From positions 8,690 to 72,689 of the forward strand of contig CAZLMM010000026.1 of NCBI GenBank assembly GCA_964560495.1: a stretch of 64,000 nt of DNA, in the 5' to 3' direction. Under the pieces are notes generated by a model. The model did no database searches. It was not told the DNA's origin and was given only the letters and a program-made list of their open reading frames with translations. Position numbers and translations under genes: made by a program. Source of the stretch: UBA5069 sp964560495 (GTDB lineage: Bacteria; Chloroflexota; Anaerolineae; Caldilineales; Caldilineaceae). Of the stretch, positions 8,301-16,011 are shown in pieces. Position 1 is the stretch's first letter. Every line of letters starts with the position of its first letter.

Positions 8301-11300
8301 TTTATGTGGAGAGCTTCGAGTTTCGCACCGATAAGCTGGTCGATGCGAAAAACGCCGACGGCAAGGACGGCGTCATCTTTGCGCCGTCGCTGTGGGGGCG
8401 GCTGAGCCGCAACGCCGAAGAAAAGCAGGCGTTCGCCCCCATGCAGGAAAATTATCAATTCAAGGCGCTGGATGATGGCTGGCAAAGCGCAACGTGCCGC
8501 TTTCTCATCCCCGAAGGCGTGCGTCTGTTGCGCTGCTTCGAGCTGACCGCCGTCGCCGGCGAGTGGAGCACGCTGGAAGTGCGCCGCCACACCATTCGAT
8601 TGGTCTCCGACACGGTGACGCTCTCGACGCTGGAGGAGAGCGTTTGCCTGCCGACGCTGGCCGTGCCGCTTGCGCAGGATCCCGGGCAGCGCACCCAGCC
8701 GGCGGATCTCCTGATCGAACTGGCCGCCAAAGAGTACGAAGAAGCGCCGCTGGTCACCCGCCACAAGGAGCTGGAGCGCCTGCTGGCCGACATCCAGAAC
8801 CGCAGCGAGACCGAGCGCCGCCGCAACGACTACCAGAACCTTGTGCAGTCGCTGACCTGGGCGCGCGACGCGCGCCAGCGCGAGTACGACGCGGCGCTCG
8901 CCAACCCGCCCACCGGCGCCGCCAAGACCGATCTGTGGGGCGAGGGCTATGGCAGCGACGCGATTCACATCGACTGGCACATTCACACCGCGCAGGTGAT
9001 CGCGCCGCCAGGAAAACAGGTGATGGGCGTGCAGTTCTACAAGCTGAGCGCCCGCCTGGCGGTCAAAATCCTCTGCGCCTACGCCGATCACACCGGCGAG
9101 GAATGGATCGTCAACGAGGATTTGAATGGCAACGCAGCAGATCACCAGGACTGGATCGACATTGCGCCCGTCCAGTGCCCCAAGGGCAAGGTGATCACCG
9201 GCGTGCAGTTCTACAAGAAGGGCAACCGCAGCGCCATCCAGATTCGCTGCAGCTACCCCTGGGGCGGCGGCGATGAGTGGGTGGCGAACGACAAAGAGGA
9301 GGGTTTCTTCCGCTCGCGCCGCAGCGAACAGAATGACTTCATCGACATGCACCCGGTGTTGCTCGACGAGGATGCAGTGGCGAGCGGGTTGCAGATTCGC
9401 CAATATGGCAACCGCATCGCGCCGTTGCTGCCCTACTACAGCACCGCGGAGAGCGAGCGCGCGCGCAACGCGCTCAACCGCGCCAATGACGAACTCTCCG
9501 CCGCCCAGGCCGAACTGGAACGGCTGAACCAGGCGCTCAACGCCAATGACAGCCAGCGCGCGGCCTGGGAACAGGAGCTGAGAGAGGTGGCCGAGAAACT
9601 CGCTGCCATCCGCACGCGGATCGCCAGCCTGACGACCGCCTATCTGACGACAGTGGCCAAGGCCAACAGCACCGCCCAGACCATGTCCGATCTGCCTGAC
9701 CAGGAAGACCCGCGCGGGCTGACGGTGCAGGGCGCGCTGCTGCCCTTTGCTCTGCCCGCCGGTCGCTTGCATCTCATGGAAAGCTGCGCCGGTCGCGTCA
9801 CGCTCAGCTATCTGGATGGCGACGGCAACTTGCGTCAGACCCACTACGACGCGGCCTACGACGCCGACGGCAAGGGCGAGGAGTGGTTGCCCGAAGGCTA
9901 TCGCGCGGCGCTGGCGCTGGATGGCCGGGGTTTGGCCTTGCCGCTGCCCGCCGGCCTCTTCGACGGTCTGAACAACCAGATCACCATCGAGTTTTGGGCC
10001 AAGGGCGGCAGCGACCTGCCCAGGGCGAACGCACTCCTGGGGGCGTTCGACGGCGAAGGCAAGCGCCGCCTGTGCATCCAATTGCCCAACGAGAACGGTG
10101 ACGTGGTGTGGGAGGCCGGGCAGCAGCCGGCCAACGGCGCAATCGACAGCCTGGTCAAAGCTGCCGACGCCGGTCTCTACCGCGGGCGCTGGAACCATTG
10201 GGCATTTGTCAAGGATGGCAACGCCGGCGAGATGCGCATCTATCTGAATGGCAAGTTGTGGGTGAAGAGCAACGCCCGCGCCAAAGATGGCGGCGGGCCG
10301 CGCACCCAATCGTTGAGCGGCGTCAGCCAGGCGGCGCTGGGCGGCTTCTCACGCCAGACTCCCAACTGGCATGGGCAACTGTGCGAGTTGCGCATTTGGA
10401 GCGCAGCGCTGGGCGAGCGCGAGATCGAGGCCAACAGCGTGCTCACGCTCAGCGGCGGCGAGCCGGGGCTGCTCGCCTACTACCCGCTCAGCGAGGCGCA
10501 AGGCGACCAGGGCCGCGACCAGACCGGGCGCGGCCGCCACATCGCTGCCGGCGGCGCGGCGTGGGCTGCCTGCACCGCGCCGATTGGCCGCCCGGCGATC
10601 GCGCTGCCCATCACCCTGCTGGGCCAGCCCATGACCTTCGACGGCGATTATGATTTCGTGCAGTTGCCAACGCTGAATGTCGATCTGCGCGACGGGTTGA
10701 CGATTGAGGCGCGCGTCACCTATCAGGGTTTCAGAAATTGGTCGCGCATCCTCGACATCGGCAACGGCCCCGGCAAGCAGAGCATCCTGCTGGCCAACCA
10801 GGGCGAGAGCCAGAAGCTGATTCTGCAAGTCTTCGATGAGCAGGGGGCAGTGTCCGAGTTGCTGGCGGCGACCGACCTGCCTTATGCGCAATCAACGCAC
10901 ATTGCAGCCACCATCGCGGTGGACGGCATGGCGCACCTCTACATCAACGGCGTCGAAGTCGCCAGCGGCAAGGTCAGGATTCCGCCTAGCGTGGCGCGCA
11001 CCAGCAACTACATCGGCAAGAGCAATTGGGGCGACCGGCTCTTCTATGGTCAAATGGACTACGTGCGCCTCTACACCAGACCGCTGGACAACGCAGCGAT
11101 CAAGCAGCTTGCGCAGATCGGCGCCGCAGAGCCAGCGGTGATCTGCGCCGAGTACAGCCGTGTGCGCGTGGATGCGCAGCGGCGCAAGTCGGTGATGATG
11201 CTGCGCAGCTTGGCGCTGCCGACGCTGGGCGGGTTGCGGTTGATCGACGAGCAGCGCATCGAAGAGCTGGAGATGACCTGGATCGGCAATGCGCAGATCA

Positions 11301-13084
11301 AGCCGACGCTGATCGGTTACATCGAAGGCGCGCCGCCGCTGCCCAGCGAAAACTTGACCGAGGAGCAGGACTACAACGGCGCCACCGCAGTCGAGCTGAT
11401 CCAGTCCAGCGAGGTGGAATACAGTTGGACGCGCGAAACGGACACCAGCCTGGGTGTGGAGGCCGAATTCCTGGTGGGCGTCAAGTCGGAGACCTCGGCG
11501 GGCATCGGGATGATGACCTCGGTGGAGGAGATCAAGACCGGCGTGGGCGCCAAGGCCAGTTTCGCCTATCACTGGCAGAACGCCAGCACCGTCGGCGCCA
11601 GCCATAGCCTGATGAGCAGCGACCGGCTGGAACTGCGCGGCACGCAGGAAGCAGAGGCGCACTTCCCGCACCTGGGGCAGCGCTTCATCCCCAAGAACAT
11701 CGGCTATGCGCTGGTCACCAGCGGCCTGGCCGATGTCTTTGTCAGCAAGCTCAAGCGCAGCGGTCGCATGATCGGCTATCAGGTGCTGCCGGTGGAGGGC
11801 GTGCCGCTGGATGTCAACACCATCACTTTCCTGATCAACCCGGCCTACACCATGGCCGGCAGTCTGGACGGTCTGACCGGCAGCCGCGCCACCAGCGACC
11901 GCTTCTTTGGTCATGTGCCAGAGATGCGCAGCCAATATGGTTCGCTCTACCCGGCCAGTTACTTCCGCCTGAAAGAGGCCTACGACCTGAAAAACCAGAT
12001 CGACCAGCAGGACAAGCTGCACGAGTCCTACTTCAATCAATTCAACGCCGGCTATGTCAACGAGGGCGACATCGACCGCCAGATGTACAGCAACCGCAAG
12101 GACGACAAGACCGTGCAAGTCGGTGGCGGGGGCAGTGATGATCAAGACCGGGAGATCGAGGCAAGGAAGAAGGAACTGGCCGATCTGAAAAAAGCCACGC
12201 CGGTCGACCAGGCTGCGGTGGACGCCAAGCAGCGCGAGATCGACGACCTGGAGACCGCACGCAAGAACAAGGCGCAGGGTCAGCGCAAAGAGGCCGGCGA
12301 GGAGCGACAAAACCAGATCAACGCCACGCACAGCGATCTCTCCGACCGCGCCAACGCGTCCGATGGCTTTGCGAGCTGGCAGCGCAAGCTGGAGACGCTG
12401 CAAATCCGCGCCGGCAAGCGCAACATCGTCAACACCTACGTCTGGGATGGCGACGGCGGCTTCCACGCCGAGGAGCAGCAGTTTGCCAGCACGGTGGAGC
12501 ACTCGGTCGGCGGCTCGTTCGACATGAGCCTGGCCATCGGCGGGCAGATGAGCTATGCCATGACCAAAGTGCTGGTCGAGCTGAACGCCTACGCCGGATT
12601 CAACATGACGCAGACGATGAGCAAGACCGAGAGCAGCAGCAAGGGGTTGGAGCTGCACGTCGATCTAAGCGGCGTGGAGAGCCGCGGCATCACCGACTAT
12701 CGCGACCACCCGATCCTGCCCGGCGAGAAGGTGGATCGCTACCGTTTCATGAGTTTCTTCCTGGAAAACAGCACCAATCACTGGCATGACTTTTTCAATT
12801 ACGTGGTCGATCCCGAGTGGCTTGCCAGCAATGACGAGGAGGCGCGCGCCTTGCGCCAGACCCAGAGTGCGTTGCCCAACAAGGTCTGGCGCGTGCTCCA
12901 TCGCGTGACCTACGTCGAGCGGCCAGCGTTGATGGGCTTTGGCCGCAGCGTGGTGAAAAAGGATGAGGCCGCGGACGACATCCGCGCGCTGCGCGACCAG
13001 CTCACCGACCTGCAAGGCAAGGTGACGACGTTGCAAAAGGAGATCAACGAGAAGCTGGATCAGTTGCTGATGCGCAAGGCGTGA
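5345..13084 (+). CDS. Giant LamG/ricin-type multidomain protein
   Basis: 2579 residues starting at ATG 5345 after TGTGAGG. No signal peptide or membrane helix is visible at the N-terminus. Approximate domain order: a beta-rich region 1-535; a LamG-like jelly roll from 541 (GFTVEAWVKLN) that resumes after 835 (LAGYWRLGG), interrupted by a ricin-B-like insert 700-832 (QLWRLERQ...QKWALEANANGFYTFRAR...WQQWRLEP); repeated VMGVQFYK/VITGVQFYK modules 1205-1340; a coiled coil about 1365-1435; LamG 1517-1725 (ITIEFWAKGG); LamG 1762-1922 (LTIEARVTYQGF, LYINGVEVASG). The C-terminal third has two glycine/serine-rich alternating segments (about 2018-2105 and 2375-2442) separated by a highly charged coiled coil (about 2262-2322), and a terminal coiled coil. 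A sugar- or matrix-binding role is likely; the C-terminal part is unassigned. A long minus-strand open frame inside is a codon-bias shadow. Confidence 0.85.
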   Translation: MILEKPNLKHISTVTHEGKVLIMATVIENSGVQLYYTIKQDGFEDSALQNPNGSGWETFKPLSLPNDPIGDPSVAAREAAELTDKQGGYLLRSIHNSADLSAPAPAQLVSHDGHLCVFRQSTRGTLLADRFVLDGMTNTLTPKLEVRYKRSRQRYAPFKAMKINSGGQMESLDSLDFRDMQNRPFIEPTTELCPQLLNTLHDGWFGVIVTPTNEQETHRWHIFAHNRSSGKIDLVTLAGGRDRLFDVQDAWFRIIDPITDQAQYDSIPGLTHRALELLDSAGKPLTISNGLAATTYDVQREQQTQNGPQLVRESSKVLLAVPTSAGAATLSFAIAADGRLAQIAGDGDDRLLRSQEREILLPLDLLDNIRPLGDSSAAPAGVIVGMSRSDDDDSPDRVRVAVAKDDKAAVGKLKSGDTVKLSNTTSYNGLYRVSKADDGSFVIDAAFKFGEIGEWEKVEEEESGLIFDGMMTGYEKTRDGKLKVCAVNHGLAAGDLVQIVGDGDYAGEYPVLKHDEDSFTIQRLWATGEAVNIKLESRQRRGLALDGKRDWIAAPCSQVINLSAGFTVEAWVKLNNDADQTILATQPDLAPGGMASAAAAATLSVQDGKFTVAITRPLLGRTSALRLASPTSAPLREWVHVACSFDGKELHLLENGEVKASITLEELNRKAKVGQEALVKQLQQDVADLRAAFAAAPNHPANYWVRLASRVDDKAVTAGLETALSRDVIEHRAEQLWRLERQEDGAYAVRNKATNRVLEFMGGDQPVQQTEWRNADSQKWALEANANGFYTFRARIDGKVLDGFRGGFVAGNAWHPDTTNAAWQQWRLEPVGPTLAVEIQAAIDALEGKGKQGKPSFSLGVSTLSLGATQQLKAGKLQLVDLLQGQMADVRLWTSGRSDKAIADAMHLQLTGRKAGLAGYWRLGGFAVEEDGSQRVFDFSVNANHGLAQGAPYAGGVTLGRTLRDGKTAAVKFSNDDLFAVREGAIYVESFEFRTDKLVDAKNADGKDGVIFAPSLWGRLSRNAEEKQAFAPMQENYQFKALDDGWQSATCRFLIPEGVRLLRCFELTAVAGEWSTLEVRRHTIRLVSDTVTLSTLEESVCLPTLAVPLAQDPGQRTQPADLLIELAAKEYEEAPLVTRHKELERLLADIQNRSETERRRNDYQNLVQSLTWARDARQREYDAALANPPTGAAKTDLWGEGYGSDAIHIDWHIHTAQVIAPPGKQVMGVQFYKLSARLAVKILCAYADHTGEEWIVNEDLNGNAADHQDWIDIAPVQCPKGKVITGVQFYKKGNRSAIQIRCSYPWGGGDEWVANDKEEGFFRSRRSEQNDFIDMHPVLLDEDAVASGLQIRQYGNRIAPLLPYYSTAESERARNALNRANDELSAAQAELERLNQALNANDSQRAAWEQELREVAEKLAAIRTRIASLTTAYLTTVAKANSTAQTMSDLPDQEDPRGLTVQGALLPFALPAGRLHLMESCAGRVTLSYLDGDGNLRQTHYDAAYDADGKGEEWLPEGYRAALALDGRGLALPLPAGLFDGLNNQITIEFWAKGGSDLPRANALLGAFDGEGKRRLCIQLPNENGDVVWEAGQQPANGAIDSLVKAADAGLYRGRWNHWAFVKDGNAGEMRIYLNGKLWVKSNARAKDGGGPRTQSLSGVSQAALGGFSRQTPNWHGQLCELRIWSAALGEREIEANSVLTLSGGEPGLLAYYPLSEAQGDQGRDQTGRGRHIAAGGAAWAACTAPIGRPAIALPITLLGQPMTFDGDYDFVQLPTLNVDLRDGLTIEARVTYQGFRNWSRILDIGNGPGKQSILLANQGESQKLILQVFDEQGAVSELLAATDLPYAQSTHIAATIAVDGMAHLYINGVEVASGKVRIPPSVARTSNYIGKSNWGDRLFYGQMDYVRLYTRPLDNAAIKQLAQIGAAEPAVICAEYSRVRVDAQRRKSVMMLRSLALPTLGGLRLIDEQRIEELEMTWIGNAQIKPTLIGYIEGAPPLPSENLTEEQDYNGATAVELIQSSEVEYSWTRETDTSLGVEAEFLVGVKSETSAGIGMMTSVEEIKTGVGAKASFAYHWQNASTVGASHSLMSSDRLELRGTQEAEAHFPHLGQRFIPKNIGYALVTSGLADVFVSKLKRSGRMIGYQVLPVEGVPLDVNTITFLINPAYTMAGSLDGLTGSRATSDRFFGHVPEMRSQYGSLYPASYFRLKEAYDLKNQIDQQDKLHESYFNQFNAGYVNEGDIDRQMYSNRKDDKTVQVGGGGSDDQDREIEARKKELADLKKATPVDQAAVDAKQREIDDLETARKNKAQGQRKEAGEERQNQINATHSDLSDRANASDGFASWQRKLETLQIRAGKRNIVNTYVWDGDGGFHAEEQQFASTVEHSVGGSFDMSLAIGGQMSYAMTKVLVELNAYAGFNMTQTMSKTESSSKGLELHVDLSGVESRGITDYRDHPILPGEKVDRYRFMSFFLENSTNHWHDFFNYVVDPEWLASNDEEARALRQTQSALPNKVWRVLHRVTYVERPALMGFGRSVVKKDEAADDIRALRDQLTDLQGKVTTLQKEINEKLDQLLMRKA

Positions 13085-13101
13085 TGTGCAGGTAGAGGTA
13101 C

Positions 13102-13174
13102 TATTCTTCGCTCTGTTTGAAACCGATAGTTCTTCAACGGTGAGAACTATCGGTTTCAAAGCAACCGCAATTTA
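13102..13174. repeat. Dispersed palindromic repeat, copy A
   Basis: Between two convergent genes. TTTGAAACCGATAGTTCT and AGAACTATCGGTTTCAAA form a perfect 18-bp stem around a 9-base loop. The flanks TTCGCTCTG and GCAACCGCA(A/G)TTTA are shared with the copy at 29569-29641, and the right half with 51075-51111. Probably a bidirectional terminator or a REP/MITE-like element. Confidence 0.8.
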
Positions 13175-13219
13175 CCTACTCATTTTGCCGAAGCCCCTGG
13201 TTTCCCAGCAAGTTCTTTG

Positions 13220-14632
13220 CTATTTCCCTAATTCCCCAAAGCGCGCCAGAATCGCCAGGGCCGGGTCCACCGGCACGACTGCGCGCTGCACATTGGCCGG
13301 AATCGAGATGGTGGGCGTGGGACGGATGCCCTTGCCGGCAAACTGGGGCAGCCATTGCTGCTCTGCCTTTAGCATCTCGCTCGCCATGTCGCGGATTTCC
13401 TTGAGGGTGAGCGCGGCCGCGGAGAGCGGGTCGAGGGCGCAGGCATGGACGATGTGCTCTGGATCGCCGCTGAGTGCGGCTTCGACGGCCAGCCGTTGCA
13501 CGTTGATGTTAGTCAGGTTCAGCGCCGCGCATTGGGGCGGCAGATCGCCCACCACCGTCTTGTGCAGCCCGGTGCGATCCACATAGACCGGGCCTTCGGC
13601 GCAACAGTCGGCGGGGAGATTGGTGATCATCCCGCCGTTGATCAAGTTGCCATTCAGTTTGAACATGCGCCCGGTCTCCAACGCCTCGATCACATAAGAG
13701 CCATACTCGATGCTGCGCGCCGGCAGGCTCACCGACTCTTCGGCCAAGATTTCCTCGTCGCTGTACTTGCCGGCGACATACTGGCTAAATTTATAGTACG
13801 CGCCGCTGGCGCCGCCGAAGCCGGGTTCATCACAATAGAGGTCCAGCGCCTTCTGATTCTTGCGAAACCACGGCACATATTCCGCCAGATGGCCGGTGGA
13901 CTCGGTCATCAGGTAGCCAAAATGGCGGAAGACTTCGCCGCGCACCTTTTCATTGATGTAGAATTCGGGTTGCTCGAAACGCTCACGCAGCAGTGGATAG
14001 AGGTCCTGTCCGTTGTGCTCCAGCTTGATGAACCACCCCATGTGATTGATGCCGGCGCAAGTGAAGTCGATCTCGTTCTTGGGCAGACCCACATAGCCAG
14101 AGATCAAGTCCATCGTTGTCTGAACGCCATGACACAGACCGACAAAGGGCACACGCGTCTTGCCCAACGCCCAACAGAGCATGGCCATGGGGTTGACGTA
14201 GTTGAGCAGATACGCGCCTGGGCAAAGTTCCTCCATGTCGCGCGCCAGCTCCATCATCACCGGGATGCTGCGCAGCGCGCGGAAGACGCCGCCCGGCCCA
14301 AGTGTGTCGCCGATGCACTGATCGACGCCGTGCTTGAGCGGGATCGTATAGTCGTACTCGAACCCCTCTAAACCGCCCACCTGGAAGGTGGCGATGACAT
14401 AGTCGGCGTCCCTGACGGCCTCACGGCGATCTGTGGTAATCCAGACCTTGGCCGGCAGGTCGTTGGCCTTGATCACCTGGTTGACAAACGCCTCGACATA
14501 CGGCGTGCGCCGCGTGCTGGGCGCCATCAACGCAAATTCCGTGTCCTGCAATCCTGGCGTCGCCAGAATATCCAGAATGAGCGTCTTGCAAAAAACGATG
14601 CTACCTGCGCCGATAATCGCTACTTTTGCCAT
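13220..14632 (-). CDS. melA: Family 4 glycosyl hydrolase (alpha-galactosidase type)
   Basis: 470 residues of the NAD- and metal-dependent GH4 family, which cleave glycosides by a redox-elimination mechanism in the cytoplasm. The N-terminus VAIIGAGSIVFCKTLILDIL is the Rossmann dinucleotide site. NYVNPMAM near residue 150 is the family NPxx segment. The metal ligands are the cysteine in GLCHGVQ near residue 172 and the histidine in GINHMGWF near residue 203. The pattern fits the alpha-galactosidase/alpha-glucuronidase (MelA-like) branch more than the 6-phospho-glycosidases. A very good ribosome site (GGAGGAGAAA) precedes the ATG, and a 22-bp palindrome lies 37 bp upstream. An MFS transporter sits directly upstream on the same strand, consistent with uptake and cleavage of one sugar. 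Confidence 0.9.
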   Translation of the reverse strand: MAKVAIIGAGSIVFCKTLILDILATPGLQDTEFALMAPSTRRTPYVEAFVNQVIKANDLPAKVWITTDRREAVRDADYVIATFQVGGLEGFEYDYTIPLKHGVDQCIGDTLGPGGVFRALRSIPVMMELARDMEELCPGAYLLNYVNPMAMLCWALGKTRVPFVGLCHGVQTTMDLISGYVGLPKNEIDFTCAGINHMGWFIKLEHNGQDLYPLLRERFEQPEFYINEKVRGEVFRHFGYLMTESTGHLAEYVPWFRKNQKALDLYCDEPGFGGASGAYYKFSQYVAGKYSDEEILAEESVSLPARSIEYGSYVIEALETGRMFKLNGNLINGGMITNLPADCCAEGPVYVDRTGLHKTVVGDLPPQCAALNLTNINVQRLAVEAALSGDPEHIVHACALDPLSAAALTLKEIRDMASEMLKAEQQWLPQFAGKGIRPTPTISIPANVQRAVVPVDPALAILARFGELGK

Positions 14633-14668
14633 TTTCTCCTCCGCTTTCTTGTGAATTGAGTGTTTGGA

Positions 14669-14690
14669 AACGTGATGGTTCCATCACGTT
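14669..14690. promoter_or_regulatory. 22-bp palindromic operator before the GH4 gene
   Basis: AACGTGATGG-TT-CCATCACGTT is a perfect 10+10 inverted repeat centred about 47 bp before the GH4 start and between the GH4 and MFS genes. Size and symmetry fit a dimeric sugar repressor of LacI or GntR type. It differs from the sites at 30492 and 31635, so a different regulator would bind it. Confidence 0.65.
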
Positions 14691-14740
14691 GTTTGCGTCG
14701 CGAGTGATCAGTAAGCTGTTGGCAGGTCTGCATTTTCCAT

Positions 14741-15946
14741 TCACCTGCGCCCGCCCATCATCCGCTGTAGAACCAGCAGCGCGACCAGCATGACCAGGCA
14801 AAAGACGATGGTGAGCGCAAAGCCCCACTGAAGACCCACCGCATCGGCTGTGACGCCGATGGCCCAGGGGCCTAGCGCCCCGCCCAGACCGCCAAAGGCA
14901 AAGAGCACGCCCAGGATCGCGCTCATGTTCTCCCCATAGAGCGCAGAGACCGATGCCGTGGTGGTGGGGAAGATGATGGAAAAGAAGAGACCGGTCAACG
15001 GGATGAAGACCGCCATTTCGGGCGAAGCAAAGACGCCGATGCTTAGGCAGACAAGACCACCGACCGCCGCGGTCAACAAGGCGCGTAGATAGCCGACGCG
15101 CTCCACGATGAAACTGCCGGCCAATCTGCCGATCATGATGGCGGCAAAAAAGAGCGACAGGTAGAGGGATGCGTCCGTCAGGCTGAATCCCTTTACCTGT
15201 TGCAGATACTCCACAATCCACGCGGCGATACCCAGTTCGGCGGCCACATAGACGCCCACCAGCAGATAATACCAACTCATGCGCCGACTGAAGCCAGCAG
15301 CCAGGAATGAACCCAATGCCACGCCTTGGCTGGCCGGAACGCTCCGTTGCGGATAGCGCACCACCACAAAGAAGATCAGCAGACCCACCGCCAGGAGAAT
15401 GCTGAACTGGTAGACCTGTCGCCACGAAAAGCCGCCGGTCAACAGTTGGGCGGCAAAGAGCGGCGCCAGGAAGGAGCCGACGCCGTGAAAAACGGCCAGC
15501 AGGTTGAGAAAGCGGCCCCGCGCACGGCTGTGCAATTCCACGATCAGTGAGTTGCCGCCCACCTCGATGGAGCCAAGACCCAGGCCGACGATGAAGAGCG
15601 CCGCCGCCAGAAGCCAGAACGAGCTGACCAGGCTGAACATGGTCAGCCCGATGGTGAGCAGCAGCCCGGCCAGGGCCAGCACCCGTTTGTTGCCGACCGA
15701 GTCAGCCAACACGCCCGTCACGAGCGTGGCAACCATAAAGCCGATGTAGGCGGCAAAAAGGATTGCGCCTCCCTGGCTGTAGCTCAGCTGCACATCCCGC
15801 AACAGCGGCGGCAACGTGGGGCCTTTCAGGTTGTCGATAAAGCCAAAGATGAAAAAGGCATAGAAGCCGCCGGCCGTGAGCAGCCAAAGCAGAGAGGGCG
15901 AGAAGATGCGCGGCGACCCAATCACAGAGTCAGCCGTGGGTTCCAT
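14741..15946 (-). CDS. MFS transporter (sugar-type)
   Basis: About 400 residues with twelve predicted membrane helices. The MFS signature loop between helices 2 and 3 is present (GVLADSVGNKRVLALAG near residue 80), and so is the repeat half near residues 220-280. Hydrophobic segments are evenly spaced and both termini are cytoplasmic. The open frame reaches 15961 with a TTG; the ATG at 15946 (MEPTADSVIGSPRIF) is chosen because no ribosome site supports the TTG. The gene lies immediately upstream of the GH4 gene on the same strand and probably imports the glycoside or its product. Confidence 0.85.
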   Translation of the reverse strand: MEPTADSVIGSPRIFSPSLLWLLTAGGFYAFFIFGFIDNLKGPTLPPLLRDVQLSYSQGGAILFAAYIGFMVATLVTGVLADSVGNKRVLALAGLLLTIGLTMFSLVSSFWLLAAALFIVGLGLGSIEVGGNSLIVELHSRARGRFLNLLAVFHGVGSFLAPLFAAQLLTGGFSWRQVYQFSILLAVGLLIFFVVVRYPQRSVPASQGVALGSFLAAGFSRRMSWYYLLVGVYVAAELGIAAWIVEYLQQVKGFSLTDASLYLSLFFAAIMIGRLAGSFIVERVGYLRALLTAAVGGLVCLSIGVFASPEMAVFIPLTGLFFSIIFPTTTASVSALYGENMSAILGVLFAFGGLGGALGPWAIGVTADAVGLQWGFALTIVFCLVMLVALLVLQRMMGGRR

Positions 15947-16011
15947 CGATTGGGTCGTCAAGATGGTTTCTACACCGTGTCTTTCAAATGGTGAATGTCA
16001 ATGGTTGATGG

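Noticed and set aside
7238..10309. 1023-codon open frame on the minus strand inside the giant LamG/ricin gene
   Set aside because: The plus-strand gene has clear domains over the whole stretch. The antisense frame is a product of GC-rich third positions; its translation shows only compositionally biased sequence with no domain.
10892..12658. 588-codon minus-strand frame inside the same gene
   Set aside because: Same reason: it is a mirror of a strongly biased coding strand, with no recognisable motif.
15962..16011. Operator made of the TCAATGGTTG/TCAATAGTTG direct repeats before the MFS gene
   Set aside because: Short, imperfect and low in complexity; not distinguishable from chance.
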